The notes under the pieces were generated by a model. That model had not been told where the DNA came from. It saw nothing but the letters and a program-made list of their open reading frames with translations, and ran no database searches. Position numbers and translations under genes: made by a program. Positions 1 to 7,099 of a stretch of DNA of 36,761 bases are shown piece after piece (within the stretch, counting starts at the first letter, position 1; every line of letters starts with the position of its first letter). This DNA is from Oligoflexia bacterium. GTDB lineage: Bacteria; Bdellovibrionota; UBA1018. Location: the NCBI GenBank assembly GCA_903881565.1, contig CAIRTR010000267.1:1-36761 (forward strand). Reading direction: 5' to 3'.

Positions 1-1384
1 GGATGTTGAAAAGCACTTCGTTAATCGCGCTCTGAGGAATCCCGTTCACCTTTTTTGAAAACATCCGCGCCACGCGGTGGCCAATCGGAATATAACTCGG
101 CACCGGTTCACTGCCAGGCTCTGGGGATGTCACCATCGCTTTGCGAAAGAAGGTGAAGGGGCTGCGGCCCAGACGGAAGCGCATTCGATTATCAAGCGAT
201 TGCATCACTAGCAGAATAACGGTGTTGTTCGCCCAACGAAAATTCGTGAGAAGCCTGAAGCTTTTTATAGGACTCAGCAAAAGCACCCCTATAAACTTAA
301 ACGGCCGAAACCAGGGGTTTCCGCCATCGGTCATGGGTGCTGCCAGAAGTTTCATAAAACTTGAACCCTTGGGATACCTGACAGGCTCAATGTGGGTATG
401 ATCATCGGGGTGAAACACAGAGGTGATTGCAACGCCTTCGGTGTAGTCATGCCCCTCGGGAGCGTCAGGCTCCGTCACACCTAAAATGGTTTCACTGTTC
501 GTGCGAATGCCATCGCCCAATTTATCCGAAAGCCTTGAGAGCGACTTTGATTCATTCTTGCATCGTAACAAGAGATCAATCGTTCCTAGGACGCCTCCCG
601 CAATAATGACCTTTTTGGCCTTAATTGAAGATCGATTTTTCTGAAACCACGCGGTTGAAGATTCGATGATGAGCTCGTAACCTTGAGCGCCGTCTGCAAT
701 CGGTTTCAAATCGACGACATTGATTTCAGGAACGATTTTAACTCCGAGTTTTTCGGCTAGATATAGATAATTTTTGACGAGCGTATTTTTTGCGCCCTTG
801 CGACACCCGACCATGCAGCCGCCACAATGTGTACATCCGGTTCGCTCTGGGCCTTTGCCGTCAAAGTAGGGGTCGGGGACGACCTTGCCTGGCTCACCAA
901 AAAAAACACCGACATCGGTTAGGTGAAACGTATCTTCACGTCCCATCTCTTTTGCGCAATCTTTCATCACTTGATCCACGTAAGTCAGTTTTGGGTTTCG
1001 AGTGACGCCCAACATTTTCTTGGCCGTTTCGTAGTGAGGATTAAGTTCTTGATTCCAGTCGGCAAGCGACTTCCACGAAGGGGAGGTGAAGATATCATCA
1101 TTGGGCTTCAGAAGTGTATTGGCGTAAACGAGACTACCGCCACCGACGCCTGCGCCGCTTAGAATAAGGACGTTGCGGAACAGGGTGAGTTTTTGAATTC
1201 CAAAACATTTTAATATTGGCAGCCACAAGAAGCGCCGGGTGTCCCAATTGGTTTTTGGAAAATCCTCATCCCTGAATCGTTTGCCTCGCTCAAGGACACA
1301 GACTGAATATCCTTTTTCTGCAAGGCGCAATGCCGATACACTGCCTCCAAAGCCTGAACCCACAATAACGAAATCATATTCCAT
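1..1384 (-). CDS. GMC-family FAD oxidoreductase, cholesterol-oxidase-like (3' end missing at window edge)
   Basis: Reading the minus strand from the ATG at 1384 gives an open frame of 461 codons that runs off the left edge, so the C-terminus is missing. The N-terminus is an FAD-binding Rossmann motif (VGSGFGGSVSALRLAEKGYS) followed by VLERGKRF. Around residue 85 is a glycine-rich GAGVGGGSLVYANT stretch, as in GMC oxidoreductases. Near residues 183-193 is a cysteine cluster, CTHCGGCMVGC, then RKGAKNTLVKNYL, which I associate with the long cholesterol-oxidase-like branch. Family knowledge suggests FAD-dependent oxidation of an alcohol or sterol-like substrate; the actual substrate is unknown. 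It is divergent from the DUF6941-like gene. The family is secure, the substrate is not. Confidence 0.9.
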   Translation of the reverse strand, partial: MEYDFVIVGSGFGGSVSALRLAEKGYSVCVLERGKRFRDEDFPKTNWDTRRFLWLPILKCFGIQKLTLFRNVLILSGAGVGGGSLVYANTLLKPNDDIFTSPSWKSLADWNQELNPHYETAKKMLGVTRNPKLTYVDQVMKDCAKEMGREDTFHLTDVGVFFGEPGKVVPDPYFDGKGPERTGCTHCGGCMVGCRKGAKNTLVKNYLYLAEKLGVKIVPEINVVDLKPIADGAQGYELIIESSTAWFQKNRSSIKAKKVIIAGGVLGTIDLLLRCKNESKSLSRLSDKLGDGIRTNSETILGVTEPDAPEGHDYTEGVAITSVFHPDDHTHIEPVRYPKGSSFMKLLAAPMTDGGNPWFRPFKFIGVLLLSPIKSFRLLTNFRWANNTVILLVMQSLDNRMRFRLGRSPFTFFRKAMVTSPEPGSEPVPSYIPIGHRVARMFSKKVNGIPQSAINEVLFNI

Positions 1385-1409
1385 ATCTTTTTTATAGCAT
1401 GGCAGCCAG

Positions 1410-1425
1410 CAAGGTTGTAACCTTG
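1410..1425. promoter_or_regulatory. Perfect 7-2-7 inverted repeat between divergent genes
   Basis: The sequence CAAGGTTGTAACCTTG has two perfect 7-bp arms around a 2-bp centre. It lies 26 bp upstream of the GMC oxidoreductase start and just before the preferred start (1435) of the divergent DUF6941-like gene. Size and position suit an operator for a dimeric regulator acting on one or both genes. No regulator gene is adjacent. Confidence 0.35.
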
Positions 1426-1434
1426 TTCTTACTT

Positions 1435-1905
1435 ATGATGAACTCTTCGAATCCGTCGCTACACTTTGCAAGCCTATCTTTAAGCGCTTCTGTTGATCAA
1501 CAAACCGGGAGCCTTTCGGTCTTTGACCTTTTGGAAGAAATTCGCAGCCCACAACTTCCAATTCAAATTCCAACCCTCGTCATTTCTTTGGCGCTCGCAA
1601 AATCAGGACCGGCTGCGTTTGACGGTAAAATTCTGATTCACTTTTTCAATCCCGAAGGCAAACAACAGGTCTTGGGTTCGGGCGAGCTTCGCATTCCTCC
1701 CGAACAGCGAAGAATGAAGGCCGTATTTCGCTTGGGCGGATTTCCGATTAACACATTTGGCGCTCATCGCTTTGTCGTCTCATGGGTAAACGATCAGGGA
1801 ACAAAAGTGGGCGAAGCGCTGCTGGATTTTGATGTGATCCAAGTGGCGCAACCGCCGGGTCAGCCGGGGCCGACAGATGCTGGCAAGCCGCCAGTTACGC
1901 ATTGA
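1435..1905 (+). CDS. DUF6941-like hypothetical protein
   Basis: This is a predicted cytoplasmic protein of about 156 residues. After a few N-terminal residues it reads LHFASLSLSASVDQQTGSLS followed by VFDLLEEIR. It then has alternating hydrophobic strands and a second half typical of a small beta-sandwich (RMKAVFRLGGFPINTFGAHR, then FVVSWVN). This resembles my recollection of DUF6941 proteins, whose function is unknown. A longer frame from 1399 exists, but that start is 15 bp from the divergent gene, overlaps the 1410-1425 inverted repeat and adds a non-conserved hydrophobic lead; ATG 1435 or 1438 fits the family better. The C-terminus is a low-complexity Pro/Gly tail. Confidence 0.7.
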   Translation: MMNSSNPSLHFASLSLSASVDQQTGSLSVFDLLEEIRSPQLPIQIPTLVISLALAKSGPAAFDGKILIHFFNPEGKQQVLGSGELRIPPEQRRMKAVFRLGGFPINTFGAHRFVVSWVNDQGTKVGEALLDFDVIQVAQPPGQPGPTDAGKPPVTH

Positions 1906-1958
1906 GTTTATCGTCGAGTCTCAGTTTGCGCCGTTATTTCATACGCCTATAAGGTGAC

Positions 1959-1994
1959 TTGACTGCAATAGCAGTGTGTACGCTATCCTGTACA
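1959..1994 (+). promoter_or_regulatory. Promoter and YefM-type operator of the toxin-antitoxin operon
   Basis: A -35-like TTGACT (1959-1964) and a -10-like TATCCT (1984-1989) precede the antitoxin ATG at 1996. The spacer is long, about 19 bp. Over the -10 lie TGTACG (1977-1982) and the perfect palindrome TGTACA (1989-1994), 12 bp centre to centre. That is the motif and spacing I recall for the E. coli yefM-yoeB operator. Transcription would start at about 1996, so the message is probably leaderless; no Shine-Dalgarno precedes the ATG. Confidence 0.55.
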
Positions 1995-1995
1995 T

Positions 1996-2280
1996 ATGGG
2001 TAAACTTAAAAGAAAATCTATAACGGAATTAAGAAGTACTTTGTTTGAGACCTTTGATGAAGTTGCTGCAGGAGAAACTCAGTACATTTCTCATAAGAAT
2101 GGAACCGAAATTGCGATGGTTTCGGTCGATAAAATAGAGAAGCTCTATAGTGAAATTGAACTTCATAAGAATCTTGCCATTGGATATGCGCAGGCTCTTA
2201 GAGGAGAAGGGGTCAGCACAAATGACCTCAAGGAACGGTTGAAAAAGAAAGAGAAAGATTTACGCAAAAAATATGCTTAA
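1996..2280 (+). CDS. Type II antitoxin, Phd/YefM family
   Basis: This 94-residue protein has the Phd/YefM layout. The N-terminal half (KSITELRSTLFETFDEVAAG, then YISHKNGTEIAMVSVDKIEKL) forms the dimeric DNA-binding fold. A charged, lysine- and glutamate-rich C-terminal tail (about residues 68-94) is expected to bind and block the toxin. It is first in a two-gene operon and overlaps the toxin gene by 8 bp, the usual antitoxin-first, translationally coupled order. Family knowledge predicts that antitoxin and toxin-antitoxin complex repress the promoter through the TGTACA-type sites just upstream. Confidence 0.88.
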   Translation: MGKLKRKSITELRSTLFETFDEVAAGETQYISHKNGTEIAMVSVDKIEKLYSEIELHKNLAIGYAQALRGEGVSTNDLKERLKKKEKDLRKKYA

Positions 2281-2560
2281 GTGGACCCCTAAGTCAGAGA
2301 ATGATCTTGATCTTATTAGAGAGCACATTGCTAAAAACTTCAACGTAGATTTGGCCATTCGGGCGGTCGATAATCGGGTGGATTTTGTCGAAAAGACACT
2401 TAATTCAAACTCGTTAGCCGGTAAATTATTAGAGTCAAATCCATTATTTTCTCAGCTCGTTTATAAAGGAAATTCAATCTTCTATTGTGAAAACCCTAAG
2501 GACAAAATGCTTTATGTAATTTACGTTCAGCCGCGCGGTACTGACATACGGTTACTCTAG
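2273..2560 (+). CDS. Type II toxin, RelE/ParE family
   Basis: This 95-residue protein starts MLKWTPKSENDLDLIREHIA, the ParE/RelE pattern of a first beta strand ending in W-x-x-x-A/S followed by a long helix. The middle contains GKLLESNPLFSQLVYKGNSI and the C-terminus LYVIYVQPRGTDIRLL, matching the family's C-terminal strands. It overlaps the antitoxin stop by 8 bp. The fold is shared by mRNA-cleaving RelE and gyrase-poisoning ParE proteins. I do not see the full RelE/YoeB catalytic set, so the target is open; the ParE side seems more likely. Confidence 0.85.
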   Translation: MLKWTPKSENDLDLIREHIAKNFNVDLAIRAVDNRVDFVEKTLNSNSLAGKLLESNPLFSQLVYKGNSIFYCENPKDKMLYVIYVQPRGTDIRLL

Positions 2561-2792
2561 ACAGCTATCTTCAGGGTGCTTACGACCTTTGCGACATTTT
2601 CAAATGAGGGGTTAGATCCGCGTTAACTTGCCACCCAATCTCAAATCAGGTGTCCTTAAGGCTGAAACCCGACTGAGCCGGAACCCCTCAATCGCGCAAC
2701 CTACGCGAATCTCGCAGGTCACCGACCCTTCGCAATATTTCCCTGGACTCCTTGCCTCAAATTTGCAGAAGTAGGAAGAGAGGGAGCTACCG

Positions 2793-3410
2793 ATGACGCG
2801 TTTTCTCACAACCCTTTTCCTTTCAACTTTTCTGTATACGGGGGCAGCAATGGCAGTTGAAGAATCCAAATACACGGTGGAGACCGAAGCGGAGCACTAT
2901 GAAATCCGAAAGTACGACGCAACGCTGGTAGCCGAAGCCAAAATTGAGGCCGGTTTCGAGGATGCTGGCAGCCGGGCCTTCAGAATTTTGGCCGACTATA
3001 TTTTTGGCAACAATAAAGCCAAAAAGAAGCTCGCAATGACCGCACCCGTCACGCAGCAGCCACCCTCTGAGAAGATTGCGATGACCGCGCCGGTAAGCCA
3101 AGTCTCAACCCCCGGAGGTTTTTGGGTGCAGTTTACGATGCCCGCAGGCTTCACGCTTGAAAACATCCCCGAGCCCAACGATCCACGGGTCCGCCTGCGC
3201 ATGATCCCCGCCAGACGTATGGCGGTTTACCGTTATTCGGGCACCTGGTCCGAATCGCGCTACACTGAAAAGCTCGCCGAATTCCGCAAGGAACTTGAAA
3301 AAAACGGACTGAAGACCACGGGCGAGCCCATCTTTGCGCGCTTTAATCCCCCTTTCATCCCCTGGTTTCTCAGACGCAATGAGATCTGGCTGGAGCTGGC
3401 CAAGGAGTGA
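2793..3410 (+). CDS. SOUL family heme-binding protein, exported
   Basis: This 205-residue protein begins with a signal peptide (MTRFLTTLFLSTFLYTGAAM, cleavage near AMA-VEE). The mature part matches the SOUL/HBP family: YTVETEAEHYEIRKYDATLV, then the paired KLAMTAPV and KIAMTAPV motifs about residues 78-99, and FTMPAGFTLENIPEPNDPRV. Family members bind heme or porphyrin; bacterial roles are poorly defined. The export signal predicts a periplasmic location. A purine-rich stretch precedes the ATG (AAGTAGGAAGAGAGGGAG region). It may be coupled to the small frame that overlaps its stop. Confidence 0.9.
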   Translation: MTRFLTTLFLSTFLYTGAAMAVEESKYTVETEAEHYEIRKYDATLVAEAKIEAGFEDAGSRAFRILADYIFGNNKAKKKLAMTAPVTQQPPSEKIAMTAPVSQVSTPGGFWVQFTMPAGFTLENIPEPNDPRVRLRMIPARRMAVYRYSGTWSESRYTEKLAEFRKELEKNGLKTTGEPIFARFNPPFIPWFLRRNEIWLELAKE

Positions 3411-3586
3411 CGCTCAAGACGAACCTCAAAGCGCTGGAAATCTGGACGGCCCACACCCTCTGCGACGTGGGCATCCTGTATGGAGCATACAAGGCATCAC
3501 CCGCCCTCAACAACCTAACCAAGGCGCAGACCGAGTTCATCAAGAGCTACAATCTCGACTTTTTTTCCGAAGGAAAAGCAGATTAA
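3407..3586 (+). CDS. Possible small protein overlapping the SOUL gene stop
   Basis: A GTG at 3407 overlaps the SOUL stop codon (GTGA) and opens a 59-codon frame. It reads VTLKTNLKALEIWTAHTLCD and ends YNLDFFSEGKAD. Composition is protein-like and codon use resembles the neighbours. A GGAG at 3392-3395 lies 11 nt upstream. I do not recognise the family. It could be a translationally coupled small protein, a remnant of a larger gene, or chance. Only the overlap, the length and the protein-like composition support it. Confidence 0.35.
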   Translation: MTLKTNLKALEIWTAHTLCDVGILYGAYKASPALNNLTKAQTEFIKSYNLDFFSEGKAD

Positions 3587-3671
3587 ACAGGGTCTACCTA
3601 CCATCCAACAGGACTTTAAACTCCTCAGCACGACCAATCAGATCTAATTTTCCAAGCATATGATTATACTC

Positions 3672-3704
3672 CGCCCTATCTCAATAAAAAACAGAGATAG
3701 GGCG
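3672..3704. terminator. Hairpin between convergent genes, likely bidirectional terminator
   Basis: A perfect 11-bp inverted repeat (CGCCCTATCTC at 3672-3682, GAGATAGGGCG at 3694-3704) encloses an A-rich 11-nt loop. It sits between the end of the SOUL region (+) and the end of the 130-aa gene (-), where a shared terminator is expected. Neither side has a strong T run, so it is a weak intrinsic terminator at best. Confidence 0.5.
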
Positions 3705-3720
3705 AGATATAACAGCACCC

Positions 3721-4113
3721 TTAAAGCAGCTTCTCAGCCTCTTCTGGGCTCAAACTCCCACTCGCAACCGCGCGCAGGATCGTCAGGCGCGCTTCTGTTT
3801 CGGTCATTTCTTTTGCGGGAGCTTCGGGCGCAATTTCAGGGCTCACGTTTTGTGTAGGCGCCGAAGTATGCGCCCCCACATCCACTCCGTGCATGGCGTA
3901 CTGGAGGGCCGCGAGTTTTTCGCGAAAGCCCGGGGGCAGTTCTTTTTCAAACTGCGCAAGCTCCTTGGTGACATCAAATCCCGCCATCATATTATGCATC
4001 AATCCTTGAAGGCGCGCGAGCTGATCAGGCGTAAGCGAGCGCATGACCTCTGAGATTTGAGCAATGACTTTGGGGTCCATTTTCGAGGGATCAGGAATTC
4101 CATTTGGAAACAT
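3721..4113 (-). CDS. Hypothetical protein, helical, SHOCT-like C-terminus
   Basis: This 130-residue, mainly helical protein has no signal peptide or membrane segment. Residues 1-75 contain amphipathic helices (VIAQISEVMRSLTPDQLARL, QFEKELPPGFREKLAALQYA). An Ala/Pro/Glu linker follows, then the short C-terminal helix pair TILRAVASGSLSPEEAEKLL, which resembles a SHOCT-type oligomerisation motif. It starts 10 bp after the methyltransferase stop, so the two form an operon. I do not recognise the full-length family and assign no function. Confidence 0.75.
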   Translation of the reverse strand: MFPNGIPDPSKMDPKVIAQISEVMRSLTPDQLARLQGLMHNMMAGFDVTKELAQFEKELPPGFREKLAALQYAMHGVDVGAHTSAPTQNVSPEIAPEAPAKEMTETEARLTILRAVASGSLSPEEAEKLL

Positions 4114-4123
4114 ATCTGGGAAT

Positions 4124-4816
4124 CTAATGGCGCTGCAGCCGAATTACAAATATTTCTTTGGGCAGAGGTGTATCAAACGCCTCCAAAACTTCGGTTTGAC
4201 CCTTAAACCCGAGCGCTTCCATTTCATCCGAGAACGCCTGAAGGTAGGGGCGCGCGGGGTCTGCGATAATCGCCATTCCGGTGGGTTTTACGGTTTGCGC
4301 CACCACCTTGGCCACCTGCTTCGTGTGCTGAACCTCATACAAAATGTCGCTCCCGATCACCCAATCAAACGTCCCGAGGGCTTCTGCGTTCTGGCGCCAG
4401 TCGGCGTTGATGTATTTGATCTGCGGGCAGGAATTAATCACCTTATTCTTTTCCAGAAACTTCGGAACTTCGGGGTGAAAATCAGTCGCCGTAATCTCCG
4501 CGCCCAGGCGAGCAGCCAAGAGCGACGGAATCGCCAAACCACACCCCAACTCCAAAATCGTTAAGCCCGCAAGGCTGCCCCCCCGCAGGCCGGCCTCCTT
4601 GATCAAGGTGTGCGAAAGTGCGCGCGCCGAGGGCCAAACCACGCCAAAATAGGGACAAAGATCCTCTAGAAGGCTCGTGTCGCCGGTCTTTTCCAGAAGC
4701 CCAAAAAGTTCATCAATCGTGGCATTGAGATCCTTCAGGCATTCAATTTCAACACGATGGTCGCCAAACTCTTCGATTTGACGTTTGAGTTGATAGGAGA
4801 GTGGGGTAAAAGACAT
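4124..4816 (-). CDS. Class I SAM-dependent methyltransferase, METTL21/Nnt1-like
   Basis: This 230-residue protein has motif I LTILELGCGLAIPSLLAARL at about residues 84-103, an acidic ribose-binding TATDFHPEV loop, and IKYINADWRQNAEALGTFDW then VIGSDILYEVQHT. The DILYE motif and the W(P)SA segment before motif I (FGVVWPSARALSHTL) are typical of the Methyltransf_16/METTL21 group, which includes protein-lysine and N-terminal methyltransferases. The substrate cannot be read from the sequence. Its start is 16 bp from the divergent symporter start, so its promoter must lie inside the symporter gene or be very compact. Confidence 0.85.
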   Translation of the reverse strand: MSFTPLSYQLKRQIEEFGDHRVEIECLKDLNATIDELFGLLEKTGDTSLLEDLCPYFGVVWPSARALSHTLIKEAGLRGGSLAGLTILELGCGLAIPSLLAARLGAEITATDFHPEVPKFLEKNKVINSCPQIKYINADWRQNAEALGTFDWVIGSDILYEVQHTKQVAKVVAQTVKPTGMAIIADPARPYLQAFSDEMEALGFKGQTEVLEAFDTPLPKEIFVIRLQRH

Positions 4817-4832
4817 CTTAGGTACATCCTAT

Positions 4833-6068
4833 ATGAAAAGTTTTCGTCTTTCACTCTCCCTGTCACTGACTCAATGGATTTTTGTCGGTCTCTTCGCGGG
4901 TTTTGGAATCGGAGTCCTTTGCCCCACCTGGGTTCCGATGATCAAGCCGTTTCGAGGACTTTTCCTAAACGGTGTGAAGTGCATTATTGCGCCCCTTATA
5001 TTTTCTACCCTCGTCACCGGGATATCGGGAGCCGGAAGTTTCAAGGAACTTGGAAAAATGGGGCTCAGGGCTTTGATCTATTTTGAAGTCGTGACCACCG
5101 TGGCTCTTTTTGTGGGCTTGGGCGCCGTCAATCTTTTCCGCCCAGGCGATGGACTCCACATTGGAGGAACACTCCCTGAAGCTGCGGCTAAGGCCGCCAC
5201 ACACTCGGTAAGCTTCGCCGGATTTGTGGAGCATCTGCTCCCGACAAATATCGCAGACGCCATTGTTCGAGGCGACGTGCTGCAAATTGTGATCTTCTCG
5301 ACTCTTTTCGCAGTAGCCGCGCTTGCCGTCGGCGAAAAAGCGCGGCCCGTGATCGCGTTTTGTGAGGGCGTCTCCGAAATCATGTTCCGTTTCACGGGCT
5401 ACATTATGTACCTTGCCCCCCTCGGAGTGGGTGCGGCGATGGCAGCCAGTGTGAGTGAGCATGGCTGGCAAGTTATTTTTCCCATGATGAAACTCGTTGG
5501 GACTCTTTACCTGGCACTGATTGTTTTTGTACTCGTTGTCCTGTTTCCAGTGTGCCGATATTTTGGAATTCCTGTTTTTGCTTTTATCAGGCAAATCAAA
5601 GCAGCCGTCATACTCGCTTTTGCCACGACTTCCAGCGAATCCGCCTATCCCCTTGCGATGCGCTCTTTGGAAGAATTTGGGGTCCCGAGACGGATCTCCA
5701 GTTTTGTGCTCCCGCTTGGCTATAGTTTCAATCTTGACGGATCAACGCTCTATTTGGCGCTTGCAGCCGTTTTTATTTCGCAAGCGGCGGGTATCGAACT
5801 AACTTTTAGCCAACAGCTTTTAATGATGCTCACGCTCATGCTCACCACGAAGGGTGTTGCCGCCGTCCCTCGCGCTTCCATTGTGGTGCTTTCAGGCACG
5901 CTGGTTTCATTTGGCCTGCCCGTTGAAGGGATTGCGCTTATTTTGGGAGTCGACGAATTTATGGATATGGCTCGAACGGCTGTTAACTTATTAGGAAACT
6001 GTGTGGCGACCGCAGTGATCGCGCGCACAGAAGGCATTGTCTTAAACATCGGTGGAGAAAACTCATGA
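4833..6068 (+). CDS. Dicarboxylate/amino acid:cation symporter (DAACS/SDF family)
   Basis: This is a 411-residue polytopic membrane protein, the usual family length. The conserved SDF core is clear: a serine-rich FATTSSESAYPLAM hairpin near residue 265, LPLGYSFNLDGSTLYLALAA near 290, and LMLTTKGVAAVPRASIVVLS near 335, followed by GVDEFMDMARTAVNLLGN for substrate and cation binding. Family members import glutamate, aspartate or C4-dicarboxylates with Na+ or H+. It overlaps ctaA by 4 bp (ATGA), indicating translational coupling. The start lacks a strong Shine-Dalgarno. Confidence 0.92.
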   Translation: MKSFRLSLSLSLTQWIFVGLFAGFGIGVLCPTWVPMIKPFRGLFLNGVKCIIAPLIFSTLVTGISGAGSFKELGKMGLRALIYFEVVTTVALFVGLGAVNLFRPGDGLHIGGTLPEAAAKAATHSVSFAGFVEHLLPTNIADAIVRGDVLQIVIFSTLFAVAALAVGEKARPVIAFCEGVSEIMFRFTGYIMYLAPLGVGAAMAASVSEHGWQVIFPMMKLVGTLYLALIVFVLVVLFPVCRYFGIPVFAFIRQIKAAVILAFATTSSESAYPLAMRSLEEFGVPRRISSFVLPLGYSFNLDGSTLYLALAAVFISQAAGIELTFSQQLLMMLTLMLTTKGVAAVPRASIVVLSGTLVSFGLPVEGIALILGVDEFMDMARTAVNLLGNCVATAVIARTEGIVLNIGGENS

Positions 6069-7099
6069 AAAATAATACCCGCAGTGTCGAAATCTGGCTT
6101 TGGTCAATCTGTCTTCTCGTTCTTGCCATGGTGGGCGTAGGCGGCATCACCCGCCTAACGGGCTCGGGCCTCTCGATGGTCGAGTGGAAACCGATCATGG
6201 GCGCAATCCCCCCTCTCTCTCAAGAGCATTGGATGGAAGTGTTTGAGAAATATCAAGCTTCTCCTCAATTCAAACTCGTGAACTCCAGTATGACCCTCAG
6301 TGGTTTTAAACTTATCTTTTTCTGGGAGTGGTTCCATCGGCTCTTGGGTCGCGCGATTGGGTTATTCTATCTTGTGCCTTGGATTTACTTCTTGGCAAAA
6401 AAAATGATCCCTACCGGCTTGAACCGAACCCTGATTGTTGGCTTCCTACTCGGCTGCGGCCAAGGCTTGATGGGTTGGCTCATGGTAGCAAGTGGGTTAG
6501 TGGAACAACCCCATGTGAGTCATTATCGGCTCGCTGCCCATTTGTCTTTTGCGCTAGCGATTATGGGAGTGATCTACTGGGCAATCCTGGGCCTCCGCGC
6601 AGCAAGACTAGAGCCTGCCTCGAAACCCAACCCCGCACTTGCGCCACTACGAAAAATACTTTGTGCGGCCACTTTTCTAGTCATTATTCAAATCATTTGG
6701 GGTGCCCTCACCGCAGGTCTTCGCGCAGGACTTGGCTACAACACTTTTCCCATGATGGGATCCGAGTGGTTTCCAGATGCAGCGACAACGCTTTCACCAC
6801 TTTGGTTAAATTTCTTTGAGAATCCCGTCGCCGTTCAATTCGCGCACCGCAGCTTCGGATGGCTTCTCTTCTTTTCTGCTGCCGGGATTTTCCTTTATGC
6901 CCGAAGCCTCTCGCTGCCCAAGAAACAAAAAAGAGCGGTCAGCGCCTTTACCCATGGCGTCTTTGGCCAATTCGTTTTGGGCGTGCTAACCCTCGTCTTT
7001 GTCGTGCCCGTTCATCTTGCCGTCGTTCATCAAGTCGCAGGCTCAGGAGTATTTTTACTTCTGCTGTGGGCCCGACACTCGATTAAAGAAGTGCTTTAG
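6065..7099 (+). CDS. ctaA: Heme A synthase, COX15/CtaA type
   Basis: This 344-residue protein has about eight membrane segments and converts heme O to heme A for cytochrome aa3-type oxidases in the inner membrane. It begins WLWSICLLVLAMVGVGGITR with LTGSGLSMVEWKPIMGAIPP, typical of the proteobacterial/mitochondrial COX15 branch. Candidate heme-ligand histidines are in FWEWFHRLLGR and HYRLAAHLSFA in the N-terminal half, and VQFAHRSFGWLLF and LAVVHQVAGSG in the C-terminal half. It is coupled to the symporter by a 4-bp overlap, an unusual partner. Its 3' end overlaps pepN by 17 bp in convergent orientation. Confidence 0.93.
   Translation: MKNNTRSVEIWLWSICLLVLAMVGVGGITRLTGSGLSMVEWKPIMGAIPPLSQEHWMEVFEKYQASPQFKLVNSSMTLSGFKLIFFWEWFHRLLGRAIGLFYLVPWIYFLAKKMIPTGLNRTLIVGFLLGCGQGLMGWLMVASGLVEQPHVSHYRLAAHLSFALAIMGVIYWAILGLRAARLEPASKPNPALAPLRKILCAATFLVIIQIIWGALTAGLRAGLGYNTFPMMGSEWFPDAATTLSPLWLNFFENPVAVQFAHRSFGWLLFFSAAGIFLYARSLSLPKKQKRAVSAFTHGVFGQFVLGVLTLVFVVPVHLAVVHQVAGSGVFLLLLWARHSIKEVL

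Noticed and set aside
4965-5594. 209-codon minus-strand frame inside the symporter
   Set aside because: The symporter frame has all family motifs; this frame is rich in His, Lys and Ser with no recognisable domain.
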